Below are positions 14,001-23,474 of a stretch of 64,000 nt of DNA, in pieces. The notes below the pieces were generated by a model. It saw only the letters and a list, made by a program, of their open reading frames with translations, had not been told where the DNA came from and made no database searches. The stretch covers positions 98,661,743 to 98,725,742 of the forward strand of contig NC_134839.1 in the NCBI RefSeq assembly GCF_965363235.1. Reading direction: 5' to 3'. Origin of the DNA: Mytilus galloprovincialis (Eukaryota; Mollusca; Bivalvia; Mytilida; Mytilidae). How positions within the stretch are numbered: position 1 is the stretch's first letter; the number at the start of each line of letters is the position of its first letter. The position numbers and the translations under genes were made by a program.

Positions 14001-17000
14001 AAAGGGAAACGGGGATGTGAAAAAAAAGGGGGGGTTTAAATTTTTCTCATTTCAGATTTCATAAATAAAAAGAAAATTTCTTCAAACATTTTATTAAGAG
14101 GATTAATATTCAACAGCATAGTGAATTGCTCAAAGGCAAAAAAAAACCTTTTAAGTTCATTAGACCACATTCATTCTGTGTCAGAAACCTATGCTGTGTC
14201 AACTATTTAATTTTAGATTTAAAAAGTTTGAAGAAGAAATCTTTAATTGATTTGTAAAATCTTGACATTTTTTTTGTGTAAAAAAAACCCATGTAATGTC
14301 AACATTTGATCACAATCCAAATTCAGAGCTGTATCACGCTTCAATGTTTTGTCCATACTTGCCCCAACTGTTCAGGGTTCGACCTCTGTGGTCGTATAAT
14401 GCTGCGCCCTGCGAAGCAACTGGTTTACATTGTTAAAGGCCATACCTTGACCTATAGGTGCAAACTTCTACATCATTTGGTCTCTGGTGTAGAGTTGTCT
14501 TATTGGCAATCATACTATGCCTTTTTTTTTATTCCGGGTCACATTTTATATTAGTTTATAAACAAATGTTGAATTCAAGAATACATGTTCATGCATACAT
14601 ATGTTTTATTAATGCCCGCGTCACACTGTCCCGATTTTTATATACGATGGACAACCGAATGCGAAAATTGTAAGTTCGTACGAAGTTGGTCCCGATCTCG
14701 TTAAAATACAAAAAAGTGACTGAAGCAAGTACGATGAATAACGAAGTCTATACGATGGTGCCGAAATTATATACGATAGCAAAAGATGGACATACGAAGG
14801 TTAACCGAAGACGGGTATTTAAGCTTCATATCTCAGCCGAAGCCTACACGATGGATCACGAAGGCTACACGATGGGTTACGAAGGCTACACGATGGATTA
14901 CGATGTCTAAAAGACGTCGTGTACAGCTTACGATGCATTTAAATTATATGCCGAAGGCATCACGCGTTTTAAATTGTTTGATCAATATTGAATATATATT
15001 ATATTGTACATTTAATTTCTGGTTTAATCATAAGACGGAAGATCGTGGGCTTGAAGGGTAAAACAGAATTTCGACAACATATCGTTTCTGTACAAGTCTG
15101 CCATGCATGGCGGGAAATCGATCTTTTTGTCTAATTCTTATAAAACTTAGTTTATTATCCTCTCGCCTACTACATGTAAGTTGCGTGTAGATAAAATTGT
15201 TATGGACACTCTAGAACTAAAATGCTCAAAACTTGGTATGGTGCTACTCGTTAATAATGTTTTAAGCGCTATTGACTTTAAAGTTCAAAGGTCAAGGTCA
15301 CAGTGGCAGTTGTAATACAAGGCAATATCACTCTTGTGGACACTCTAAAACCAATATGCTTCAAAAGATTTTAACCACATTTGGTATATTGTTCCTCCTT
15401 GTAATGATCTGACCTTTTTTACGTTCAAGGCCAAAGGTCAAGGTCATGCAGATGGACTTGTTTTTTCTCCTTGAAATAGCATAATACACAGGAAATTGGT
15501 TGCTCATTTTTTTACCTGCTTGTTCTAAAGACAATATTAAAGGTATTTCCAGTTACTGAATGTTTTTGTTGATTTCTAAAAAAATAGTTTATGTATCAAA
15601 TATGCATATTTAATTTACCATTTTCTGCATGTGTCATATACAAATATAGTGTCCATATTTGTCCCCAATATGTTACATACGAGGGGATGCCACGCTCGGC
15701 ATTGCCTTGTTTGAACTGTAAAATGTGTGCACTAGTCTGAATAATCACCCATAATTATGCCCATATTTACTGATCTATCTTAAAGGTAAGGTAATGGGTT
15801 CGTTGATCCCTTTTATTCAAAAAGAGCTCTTTCCAGGAGAATATCATAATAATATAGACAAAAGGAAGGATGTTGGGGAAAGCAACAAATGCGGCAAAAT
15901 ATGACATATAGAAAACAAAACGGTTATGGAGTAAACATTCGTGTGACGACAACTCAGACGATACATAAAAAATCAGAATAATGAAGAAAAAGTTGGTTTC
16001 CCTATATACGTGTACCTGTAGTGTTGGTGTACGAGGCGCGTTTATGATTTTCATTATGTTACTTGATATGAAAAATTGACAAAAAATAATATTTTACTTG
16101 TAAAATTAAATCCTGAGCCTGTAATAGCTGCTCTTCTTGTTCCATTTGAATAAATAGAAACAACGCTGTCGCCTTTCTTATTCTCATAGAATCATATGAT
16201 ATGAGCTCCATGTTTTGTGAACGTCTTTCTTAACTGTCGTATTAGACTGACCAGTGCATATCGCGCATGGCACTTTAAATGTATTTTAGTGCGAAAATTA
16301 ACTTACATTTAGCTGAATTCATTGCCGTCGTAGTTCCATCTTGTCGCCTTCGTACTTTTATTCGATGGCAACACGACGGGATTACGAGGTCTTTACGAAG
16401 TCGTGTTGCCATTGTAAGACCTTCGGGTAGCTTCGTGATTCATTCGTGTAGACATCGTAATGTCAAAACTGCCCGATGGAAACGATGGAAACACGAATGC
16501 AATACGATGTTCAAAGATGCATTCCCGGTGACATTACGATGATGAGGATGGTGATACGAACTGAATACGAACCCTCAACATCGGACGCACCTTCGGGAAT
16601 TTTTTAACATGTTAAAAAATTTAGAACCCTTCCCGAAGTTGTCCCCGAAGGCTAGAAAAAGTGGCCGATGGTTCTACGATGGTTAAAGATGGCACTACGA
16701 ATAGCCCGATCTGGATACGATCAGTCCCGATTTTGAAAATTTCCATAATCGTGTTGCCATCGGCGTAAAAATCGGGACAGTGTGACGCGGGCATAAATAT
16801 TGTTATATTGATTTGTTGATTTTTATTTTGAAATGATTTCTGTTTTCATAGTTGATACTGGGTGTCTCTGGATAATTTTTTTTAATACGTAATAATTATA
16901 GGTATGTAAAAAACAGTTTTAACAAAGTTCAAAATAAATGTATTATAGGGATATTACTTCGCACTTTCCAAAAAAATGATAAAAGAAGTATTTCAGTATA

Positions 17001-19950
17001 AAATAATAAAGAAATAATACTTAATGTGTCGATCAATGGTAAATTACCATTGGTAATCATTCTGAAAATAATAAATGAAATTTGATTATATTTTCTTATT
17101 TATAGGCCCTTGGTACAAAAGAAATTAGATGTTTTGAATAAGGCTGGCCTCAGTAAAGATGACTTTTCCTCTGCAGATACAACAACATTAGTACTGAAGG
17201 TATCTATAATTCAAAGTATCCTTGTTTTTGGTTTCCTTGTTGAATGAAGATTGTAATTTTTTTCTTCAATGTTTTTTTGGTTGTGGGGAGAAGTTGCATA
17301 TTGTTTACCCTTTGTCCTTCCTGTGAACTGCATAGGGTAACTTACAAAGTTTTCATATTTTTTTATATTACACATGTCATGAGTACATATATAGTTATCA
17401 AAGGTACCAGGATTATAATTTAGTACGCCAGACGTGCATTTCGTCTACATAAGACTCATCAGTGACGCTCATATCATAAAAGTAATAAAGCCAAACAAGT
17501 ACAAAGTTGAGGATATTATCAGGATTATGATTTTTGTCAAACTTTTCCCCAATGACACGATGAAGTGTGTGATTTCTATTTGAATGCATGCAGGCTACAG
17601 TAACAGTACAAGTATTGTCTGAACTGAGATTTATATCAGTATCAATCTAAAATTTTGTGTCTGTTCTGCAGGATAGCAGGCAAACAGATCTGATGCAGTA
17701 CTTTGAGGAATCCTTTATAGAAGAGGATGACAGTTTTATTGCTGAAAATATTGACCAAATAGAAGAACATGATGACAATGGTGGGTTTTACTGTAGTTTT
17801 GATGCATTAGATACTGACAAAGTAAACAATTATAATCAAAAACTAGAGGCTCTCAAGAGCCTGTATCGCTCACCTGATTCTACTTGGGTTTTTGAAATCA
17901 TATATAAAAAAATATAAAATTTGGCTAAAAGTAACAACACTTGGCCAGCACCTCATAAGGAAAGGAACATTCATGCTGTGTTTGATTTCATTCAATTCAG
18001 TGGTTCTCTAGAAGAAGACTTTTGTATGCATTTCCCATAGGGTCCTATGTTAAACTAAGTCCCCCCACTGGCGTCCATCTTGGATGTTGCCATGACAACA
18101 AAGTAACAACACTTGGTCATCATCTCATTAGGAACATTCATGCTATGTTTGGTTTCATTCCATTCAGTGGTTCACTAAAAGAAGACATTGGTATGTATTT
18201 CCCATAGGGTCCTATGTTAAACTAAGTTCCCCACTGGCGACCATCTTGGATAATGGATCGGCTACAAAGTAACAGCACTTGGTCAGCATCTCATAAGAAA
18301 AATTTTTGCTATGTTTGGTTTCATTCCATTCAGTGGTTCTCTATAAGAAGAAACTTGTATGTATTTCCCATAGGGTCCTATGTTAAACTAAGTCCCCTAC
18401 TGGCAGCCATCTTGGACGTTGCAATGACAATAAAGTAACAACACTTGGTCAGCACCTCTTAAGGAACATTCATGCCATGTTTTGTTTCATTCCATTCAGT
18501 GGTTCTCTAAAAGAAGACATTTGTATATATTTCCCTTAGGGTCCTATGTTAAACTAAGTCCCCCGCTGGTGGCCATCTTGGATAATGGATCGCTACAAAG
18601 TAACATCACTTGGTCAGCACCTCATAAAGAACATTCATGCCATGTTTGGTTTCATTCCATTCAGTGGTTCTCTAAAAGAAGTTATTTGTATGCATTTCCC
18701 ATAGGGTCCTATGTTAAACTAAGTCCCCCCGCTGGCGGTCATCTTGGATAATGGATTGGCTACAAAGTAACAACACTTGGTCAGCACCTCTTAAGGAACA
18801 TTCATGCCGTGTTTGGTTTCATTCCATTCAGTGGTTCTCTAAAAGAAGTCATTTGTATGCATTTCCCATAGGGTCCTATGTTAAACTAAGTCCCCTGCTG
18901 GCGGCCATCTTGGATGATTGATCGGCCACAAAGTAACAAAACTTGGTGAACACCTCATAAGGAACATTCATGCCAGGTTTGGTTTCATTCCATTCAGTGG
19001 TTCTCTAGAAGTTCAAAATGTAAAAAGTTAACGATGACGAAACGACGGACGCCAAGTGATGAGAAAAGCTCACTTGGCCCTTCGGGCCAGGAGAGGTAAT
19101 AAACATCTACATGTCACAATATTGTCGTCAAGGCACTCGCTATATTGCAAGCCCTAATTTGCTTCAAGTTTGGACAAGTTATTAATATGGTTTCATGAAT
19201 AAACATCTGACATCAACATCAAGTTTTAATTGGACAAAAAAATATGTAAAGGTAGCCACAACTTACTTAAATAGAAAGTTACGATAAAATGACGCTAAAG
19301 GCATCAGTTATCTTTCATTGTCCATTTGTACTCTTGAACAAACTTGATTGGACATCCCATTTGAAAGCAAAACAGAAATTTGAACTAAAGCTGCTATCTG
19401 GACATATAAAAGAAATGAAAAATGGATGAGAAAATGCTTTTTTTTAAGTTTTAATTTGTAATTTTCCATTTCCTTTTTATTCATTTCATTGCCTACCAGA
19501 ATAAGAGTTTACGTTCCCTTTTCAGTAGTTTTTTTTTTGCAAAATTTGTGTAATCACATTGATAAGGTTTTACCAATAATCAGGAATCTGCAGTTATAGA
19601 TACATTGTTTTATTTCTAAACTCACAGTACTCATTTTGAAGAACCGATTAAAAATGAATTTATGTTTTACCATTCTGTTGAACATTTTTTTATTTATTTC
19701 AGTGGTTCATGATTCACATTCCAAAAAAGATGGATCATTACTTAACTATTTTTCCAGTAAGAAAAAGGATTCTTCTAAAAATGTGCCAACAAGTAGTTCA
19801 TTTAAAAATACTAATACTCTACAAACGAGTGGACAATGTGTTAATATTGAAGGTCAGAGTTCAAAGGATGACTTTGAAAATGACCTTGAACTGTTAATGG
19901 AGGATGATGATTGGGATGAAGAGCCACAACAAAAGAAATTTAAAACTTAA
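2097..19950 (+). CDS. SMARCAL1: SMARCAL1, SNF2-family annealing helicase, 3' half (10 exons)
   Basis: ATP-driven DNA-annealing helicase acting at stalled replication forks (family knowledge). Exons: 2097-2234, 3124-3203, 5033-5165, 6140-6210, 7052-7151, 7409-7594, 8221-8321, 17106-17199, 17672-17780 and 19703-19950. All have AG/GT borders and compatible phases, giving 419 codons then TAA. Counting from the first visible codon, SGTP is at 9-12, FAHH at 157-160, SITAANAG at 210-217 and [11 protein letters not shown] at 240-250 (SNF2 helicase C-terminal motifs). The stretch after the helicase ([16 protein letters not shown]) matches SMARCAL1 rather than its relative ZRANB3. The N-terminal RPA-binding and HARP regions and the Walker A/DEAH exons lie upstream of the window. 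Oddities: the end of the 6140-6210 exon and its donor are repeated downstream, intron 7 is 8.8 kb of nested repeats, and the last exon carries a PIP-box-like motif. ATTAAA at 20039 is a possible poly(A) signal. Confidence 0.93.
2290..2700 (+). repeat. Inverted-repeat dispersed element in a SMARCAL1 intron
   Basis: Arms near 2568-2594 and 2632-2660 are inverted copies: ATATCAGCCGC with ACACAATGTGAA on the left, TTCACATTGTG with GCGGCTGATAT on the right. The loop contains CTCGTTCGCTGTGCTCACTC. A decayed copy of the right arm is at 54690-54770. The upstream part contains two similar GTCACAATG-containing segments. No transposase or target duplication was identified. Confidence 0.5.
3348..4454. 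mobile_element. piggyBac-like non-autonomous transposon
   Basis: The left end is TTAA then CCCTAGTACTGC; the right end is GCAGTACTAGGG then TTAG. The 12-bp terminal repeats are perfect. The CCC...GGG ends next to TTAA are the piggyBac signature (superfamily knowledge); the right TTAA would have mutated to TTAG. The 1.1-kb interior has a short ATG-initiated, stop-broken reading frame from about 3662 with an acidic stretch (FDEDDLEND). It could be a relic of a transposase N-terminus, but I see no catalytic region. It lies in a SMARCAL1 intron. Confidence 0.65.
4459..5032 (+). other. SMARCAL1 intron sequence, nothing recognised
   Basis: AT-rich sequence between the piggyBac-like element and the exon at 5033. 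I see no repeat structure or RNA gene. Confidence 0.4.
5166..6139 (+). other. SMARCAL1 intron, little recognised
   Basis: A possible fragment of the CCACAGTA-ended family (see 7969) lies near 5440-5510. Otherwise this is AT-rich sequence without exons. Short ORFs at 5320-5508 and 5866-6066 have no recognisable content. Confidence 0.35.
6140..6425 (+). repeat. Tandem copies of a SMARCAL1 exon end with its 5' splice site
   Basis: The functional exon is 6140-6210 ([24 protein letters not shown]). Its last ~50 bp plus the donor GTAAGAATT recur three more times in the intron. The shared string GGAACGGCCAAAATACAAGC starts at 6185, 6257 and 6330, with a diverged fourth copy near 6404, so the period is about 72 bp. 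Copies 2 and 3 keep a good donor (AA|GTAAGAATT). Only the first joins in frame with the next exon; reading past it meets TAA at once. Confidence 0.85.
6427..6935 (+). repeat. Dispersed repeat, family H (AAAGGGGCACTAGCT end)
   Basis: It starts AAAGGGGCACTAGCT. It shares the internal segment TTCGATCCACA...CTTATACAGGTAAAAAC with 61330-61741, whose right end is the reverse complement, AGCTAGTGCCCCTTT. The two loci thus supply opposite ends of one family with ~15-bp terminal inverted repeats. The right end of this copy is not clear. Confidence 0.45.
7969..8163. mobile_element. Small MITE with TACTGTGGATTCAT ends
   Basis: TACTGTGGATTCAT begins the element and GTGAATCCACAGTA ends it (near-perfect 14-bp inverted repeats). 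The interior repeats the fold with GGATTTCACGG and TATCCACAG segments. A second copy is at 20358-20503. The outer TA could be the duplicated target of a Tc1/mariner-type element (inference). It lies in a SMARCAL1 intron, 57 bp before an exon. Confidence 0.6.
8455..8765 (+). mobile_element. HINE-like element, family A (diverged copy)
   Basis: It contains TTTTTATGCCTCTTTATAGGCATTTATG (hairpin left end), TTCGTTCGTTTG microsatellite, and the family body CAGGTTAAAGTTTTTGGTCA. It ends near 8760 after GGGGCATCCGTGTACTATGG. It matches 12251-12553 and, on the - strand, 57185-58092. Confidence 0.65.
12251..12553 (+). mobile_element. HINE-like element, family A, nested in B
   Basis: The head is the hairpin ATGCCCC-acctacgatagta-GAGGGGCAT, followed by a GTCC/GTTC microsatellite (12301-12345). 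The tail is GTGGGGCAT, then hairpin GTGT-actgagg-ACAC, ATACTTG and TT. The paralogous stretch at about 14085 lacks this insert, so the borders are well placed. It has a single body unit; the - strand copy at 57185-58092 has five. Confidence 0.8.
13149..13954 (+). mobile_element. HINE-like element, family C, nested in B
   Basis: It starts AGGGTCCCCTATAGTGATCA and then a GTCC/ATCC microsatellite. Four body units of ~165 bp follow (GTGTCCGCTCTATATCTTGA ... GGTCAAAAACTTTGGTTTCA). It ends with GGGGCCC (inverse of the head), hairpin AGATGG-ctc-CCATCT, CAATGATATCTAG, TT. The empty paralogous site is at about 12113-12118 (GTAGTTATTGTTGC). Confidence 0.8.
14613..16793. mobile_element. Harbinger-like DNA element with perfect 28-bp TIRs
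   Basis: The termini are exact inverted repeats of 28 bp (14613-14640 and 16766-16793), beginning TGCCCGCGTCACACTGTCCC. The flanking TAA is duplicated (14610-14612 and 16794-16796), which fits the 3-bp TWA targets of the PIF/Harbinger superfamily. Both subterminal regions are packed with CGATGG and CGAAG(G) motifs, e.g. GAAGGCTACACGATGG repeated around 14837-14900. No transposase is recognisable; the - strand ORF at 15767-16054 resembles nothing I know. Family I is nested at 15152-15709. It lies in SMARCAL1 intron 7. Confidence 0.8.
15152..15709 (+). mobile_element. HINE-like element, family I, nested in the Harbinger-like element
   Basis: The head has ATCCTCTCG and the tail CGAGGGGAT, one mismatch from its inverse. 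The tail ends with hairpin ATGCC-acgctc-GGCAT (15687-15702), TGCCTTG, then TTT. The body has two diverged units containing CAAAGGTCAAGGTCA and GGACACTCTA. Confidence 0.6.
17398..17525 (+). repeat. Short dispersed repeat in a SMARCAL1 intron
   Basis: It contains GTACGCCAGACGTGCATTTC and ACATAAGACTCATCAGTGAC. I recall this motif pair as common in mussel sequence, but there is only one copy in the window and the ends cannot be fixed. Confidence 0.3.
17843..19098 (-). mobile_element. HINE-like element, family J
   Basis: Read on the - strand, the head (about 19098 downward) has the hairpin GGCCCGAAGGGCC. The body is about six units of ~170 bp, each with CCAAGATGGC, CATAGGACCCTATGGGAAAT and GAACCACTGAATGGAATGAA. 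The tail is CAGGTGAGCGATACA, hairpin GGCTCT-tg-AGAGCC (positions 17848-17861), TCTAG, then TTTTT. It begins 63 bp after the exon ending at 17780. The short + strand ORFs at 18022-18751 are repeat sequence. Confidence 0.7.
19703..19950 (+). CDS. SMARCAL1: SMARCAL1 last exon with PIP-box-like motif
   Basis: The exon joins in phase 1 (AAT G|TG GTT) and gives 82 codons including the stop. It carries DGSLLNYF (residues 347-354 of the visible protein), followed by SSKKKDSSK. This fits the PCNA-binding pattern Q-x-x-L-x-x-F/Y-F except for D in place of Q. The tail is very acidic ([13 protein letters not shown]) and ends in a basic KKFKT. From memory the vertebrate SMARCAL1 end is not obviously like this. 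Family knowledge: the relative ZRANB3 does use a PIP box. Function here is inference. Confidence 0.85.
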
Positions 19951-20038
19951 ACTAATATTTTCATTTTGTGCAATAATCAAAAGATCTAATGAAGGTGCTA
20001 TCTGTTTTTGGTGATACATGAAAAAAACAAATACTTAT

Positions 20039-20044
20039 ATTAAA
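20039..20044 (+). terminator. Possible SMARCAL1 poly(A) signal (ATTAAA)
   Basis: ATTAAA lies 89 bp after the stop codon. It is the common variant hexamer; no AATAAA is closer. Position only, no transcript evidence. Confidence 0.35.
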
Positions 20045-20076
20045 AATGTTCATTCAGTAAAAGGGACTTTCTTTAA

Positions 20077-20332
20077 GTTATATGAGCCTCTAGCCTTTGT
20101 TGGTCTTGTATGATTTTTAATTTTAGTTTTTTTTTTACATATTTTAAAATTATGACGTCCATTATCACTGAACTAGTTCACCGGTTTGTTTAGGGTTCAG
20201 GTGAAATGCCTCCGGGGGTGTGAGATTTTCTAGCTGTATTGAAGACCCATTGGTAGCCTTCATCTGTTTTTTCGGTCTTTGGTCAGGTTGTTGTCTCTTT
20301 GACACATTCCCCATTTCCATTCTTAATTTTAT
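20077..20332 (+). repeat. Dispersed repeat, family M (SINE-like)
   Basis: It contains CCTTTGTTGGTCTTGTATGA, CATTATCACTGAACTAGTTC and CATTGAAGACC-type segments, and ends TTGTTGTCTCTTTGACACAT then TCCCCATTTCCATTCTTAAT. Fuller copies are at 25730-26060 and 31931-32265, all on the + strand. The full copies start with GGCTAGAGGTATAGGGGAGG then GGTTGAGATCTC, faintly like Pol III boxes A and B but too closely spaced to be sure. Confidence 0.5.
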
Positions 20333-20357
20333 TTAATGTCCCATTGAAACACATACT

Positions 20358-20503
20358 GTGGATTTATTATTATTCATTGGATACCAATTTTCGTGGTTTT
20401 CTATCAGGTTGTATGCAGATTTTGCCAAAACCAAGAAATTACATCGCCACGAAAAGGCACACAAAAATTGGTACCCACGAAAAAATAAATGAATCCACAG
20501 TAA
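20358..20503. mobile_element. Small MITE, second copy of the TACTGTGGAT family
   Basis: TACTGTGGATTTATTATTAT is the left end and AAATGAATCCACAGTA the right. The inner part is also self-complementary (GGATACCAATTTTCGTGG against CACAAAAATTGGTACC), so the element can fold almost end to end. Confidence 0.65.
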
Positions 20504-21240
20504 AAACCTTTTGTAAATACCACAACATGAAGGGGGTGTAAAAATATGCAATTGTTCTGCTCAAACTGGTGATCTGAAATGCATGTCAGATTGATTTCAA
20601 ATTTCTGAAAGTCTTGATTTATTGTTCCTAAGACAAATTGGAAAAAATGTCACAGAAAGCAATTAATTATGTGCAAGAATATACATGAACAGTATAAGTA
20701 TTGGTTAACAGGAAGTTGTTGAGCAATGAATTTTAAAATACATCACACAGCATTACAAATGAGGCGCTGACGTATTCTGGAGACAATTGCGACATAACAA
20801 TCATGGAATTGACAGAAGACCATAGAAATATACTGATGGAAACACAGACGAGGAAAGGAGGATAAATATTTGCCTATATGGATACTATTAACAGTGATTT
20901 GGGTCTTTCTTATTGCACAGTCAAAACTGATTTCATAATAAGTGAATCAATACCAAGAGTAAACAGCCAAATTAGTAATGATTGTAATGATTGATGGGTT
21001 ATTCAAGGAGAGATTTTAATGTTTCCATTGAATCAACTCAAAGGAAATAATAAGTATGGTATAATTCAATGGAGATTCCTATTTGCAAGAATTTAAATTG
21101 CTAGGTAAACACTTAACTGATTCTGGGGAAAGGGTTTATCTCTTTCTCAATAATACAAACATATATATATATATATACACAATGAACTGTCTTGCCTGTA
21201 TTACTTATAACTGAATTTATGTTGCAAGTCTGAAATATGA
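20504..21240. other. Intergenic sequence, nothing recognised
   Basis: AT-rich sequence with an AT dinucleotide run near 21163-21177. No ORF, RNA gene or clear repeat. Confidence 0.35.
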
Positions 21241-21269
21241 AGATTTATCTACAGTTTCTTAGAATTTTA

Positions 21270-22740
21270 TCATTATCATTTGTCAGTGATCAATGTAAAC
21301 GAGGTCACAGTGAGTTGAACCTAACCAGACAGACATGTTTACCTTACAATCAGTCATATGCCAAATATAGGATCTAATGCTTTTGGTACCTGATAAACTG
21401 ACAAAACCATGTAAAATTAACATAGACCAATGAACCATGAAAATGAAGTCAAGGTCAGATGAATAGACATACATGTAAACCTTACAATCATTCCATATAT
21501 AAATATATAGTGGCTAATAGCTTACTTATATAATTGGTAAAATATAGTATCTTAAAGATTAACCATATCACAAAACACTCAACATTGTCCAATGAACCAT
21601 GAAAATAAGATCCCAAGTCAGATTAAACCCGACAGTAAAACATCTACAACTTACTATCATTTCTTACACCATATATAGTTGACTTATTGCTCGTATTATT
21701 TGAGTTATGAACTTGACACGGAAATTTAACCCCAATCAGTTTTCCATAAAATGAGGTTGAGGTCCGTTAACCCTGAAAGACCTTGCAAGGAACCCATATA
21801 CTCAAGTATAGGTATCCACTTGCTCTCATTAAGTGAGTATTTTCAAGCAGTAACTGATCCATGATAAACTGTAGATAAAATGACATGTCTTGCATTTTGT
21901 ACTTTTGATGGTTAAATGCAAAGATTGAAATAAAGTGGCAATATCTAAGCATATCATTCAAATTCAAAGAACAATGACTGGAGGTGCAGGGCTAAATAAC
22001 CTGCATGGAGATGTGAATGCAAATGCTTTTATAACTGCATACCAAATAGCATTGACTTATCATAAGTGGTTCCCTTCTGACTAACTTTACAACAAAATTT
22101 AAGTTGAAAGCCATGTGTTTCACTGAGGTTGTGGGGCCATATAATCACCTCGAAAATGAAACTTGCAAATGATAATTGAACTGCATACCAAATTTTATTG
22201 ACTAACTGGTAACATTATTGGTTCATCTCGAACTGAACTAGTCACAAACTGTTTACATGTAAAAAATGCAAGACATTCAAAGTCCATGAATTAGGACTGA
22301 GTGGGGAGCCAAACTACCACCATGGAAATGTAATATGCCAATGCTAATACATCAGTATACCAAATATCACTGACCTACCTCTAACAGTTCTTACATAATC
22401 ACAGACTAGTACAATTTTGTACATGTAAACTAAAGTTCTAAAGTCAATAGTCGATAACTGAGGGGGTAGGGCAAATAAATCTCCATGGAAATGAGATGTG
22501 CCAATGCTAAAACAACTGCATACCAAATATTATTGACCTATCACTAGTGTTTCCCATAAACTTGACTTTATCACAAACTAATACATTGTTGATGATGCTG
22601 ACGAAAGCAGAATGTAAGGCTAGTTTTTTTCAACATCATCATAGCAAGACAAAAATGAGATCAAGGACAATAGACGCAATTCAACACAAGGTATCTGCAC
22701 ACAAGGTTTGAAGCATCCAAGTCTTTATAACAACCCAGTT
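21270..22740 (-). repeat. Dispersed tandem-unit repeat, family E, - strand
   Basis: Diverged units of roughly 110-150 bp contain TGAACCATGAAAATGA and TGCATACCAAATA-type segments. They are the reverse complement of the family seen at 42780-43734 and 46289-46830 (TCATTTTCATGGTTCAGTGG, TATATTTGGTGTATGGA). Confidence 0.5.
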
Positions 22741-23474
22741 ATTTTCTGTATTTGCTTGTTCCAAGCCGGGAACCTGTAATAATTTTATACACTTTATAAT
22801 AATATCATCACGGTCATCTACAATTTTACTTTAGTGACAAACACAGATGATGTAAACAAACCTAGTGAAACTGAGTATTCCTCTTATTTAATGCTATTGT
22901 ATTTTATTGTTATTGTATTGAGAATTTTAGTTTGAGAGTAAGAAACAGCTGTCTGAAATCAGCTGTACATTTGTTCTTCCATATAATAAAATGATGCAGC
23001 AACTATTTTACAATCTTATTACAGATTATTAAATTGAAAACCACAAAAAGGGAACACTCCTGGAAATGTATAATGATAGACTTGACCAGCTGTCAGTAAT
23101 ACTGACTCAGTATTGGATTTCAGAAGATTTTAAAATCTTCTACCACTAAAAATGAAGGGGATTTAAAGGAGGATATAGCACAATTATAGGAACTAGATCA
23201 GAGAATATTTCACGTCAAAATATAAATGTAAAACTATATAAGATATATGTTTTAAAAGATTGAGTCAGTGATTTGTTAATAGTCTTTTAATATGTGTATA
23301 CATCATTTTCTGCATAACACTGATTTTTTTCCAACATATCACATCCATAGGATCATAATTAATCAGCTGTAACAAATAAATTATAATTGTAACAATAATT
23401 GTTTGTTTTCTTTTAGAATTGTACTTAATTCATCAAAATCACAATGCTGACTATTAATAACAAAGGTATCCATT
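22741..23474. other. Sequence downstream of ZNF622, nothing recognised
   Basis: It contains the 3' flank and probable 3' UTR of ZNF622 (- strand). I could not find a clean AATAAA on the - strand close to the stop codon. No repeat was recognised. Confidence 0.35.

Larger units (their letters stand above)
8954..14423 (+). mobile_element. Composite array of HINE-like family B elements
   Basis: The head is TTTTTATACGA...GTCGTATA, a hairpin; heads occur at 8954 and 10504. The tail is GCGGTCGTATAAAGC, an inverted copy of the head arm, followed by the hairpin GCTACGCCCTGCGGAGC and ATCTGG. Tails end at 12785 and 14423. The body holds units of about 160 bp starting near 9051, 9212, 9371, 9533 and 9684 (TTTTCGCAC...AACTTTAGT...GGGCCCAAATAAGC), then units of about 130 bp (GGTCCAAAATTAAAC...). 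The order is a head part, a complete copy and a tail part. This resembles Helentron-derived HINE/pearl elements of bivalves. No coding capacity. Confidence 0.75.
8870..14530 (+). repeat. Dispersed repeat, family L, split by a 5.5-kb insertion
   Basis: The first part (8870-8953) contains TTTGAATTGTTTTACAATTG and ends CTATGCAGTATAGG. The rest (about 14424-14530) resumes with ATTGTTAAAGGCCATACCTT and ends with GTTGTCTTATTGGCAATCAT. An uninterrupted equivalent of both parts is at 56690-56865. Family B (8954-14423) therefore inserted into an existing L copy. Confidence 0.6.

Noticed and set aside
15767..16054. 95-codon - strand ORF inside the Harbinger-like element as its transposase
   Set aside because: The residues show no DDE, Myb-like or other motif, and the composition is that of AT-rich non-coding DNA. 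Left as unrecognised.
17106..19950. Calling the helicase ZRANB3 because of the PIP-like motif
   Set aside because: The sequence after the helicase domain ([21 protein letters not shown]...MQYFEESF) matches SMARCAL1. There is no NZF zinc finger or HNH domain, which ZRANB3 would have.
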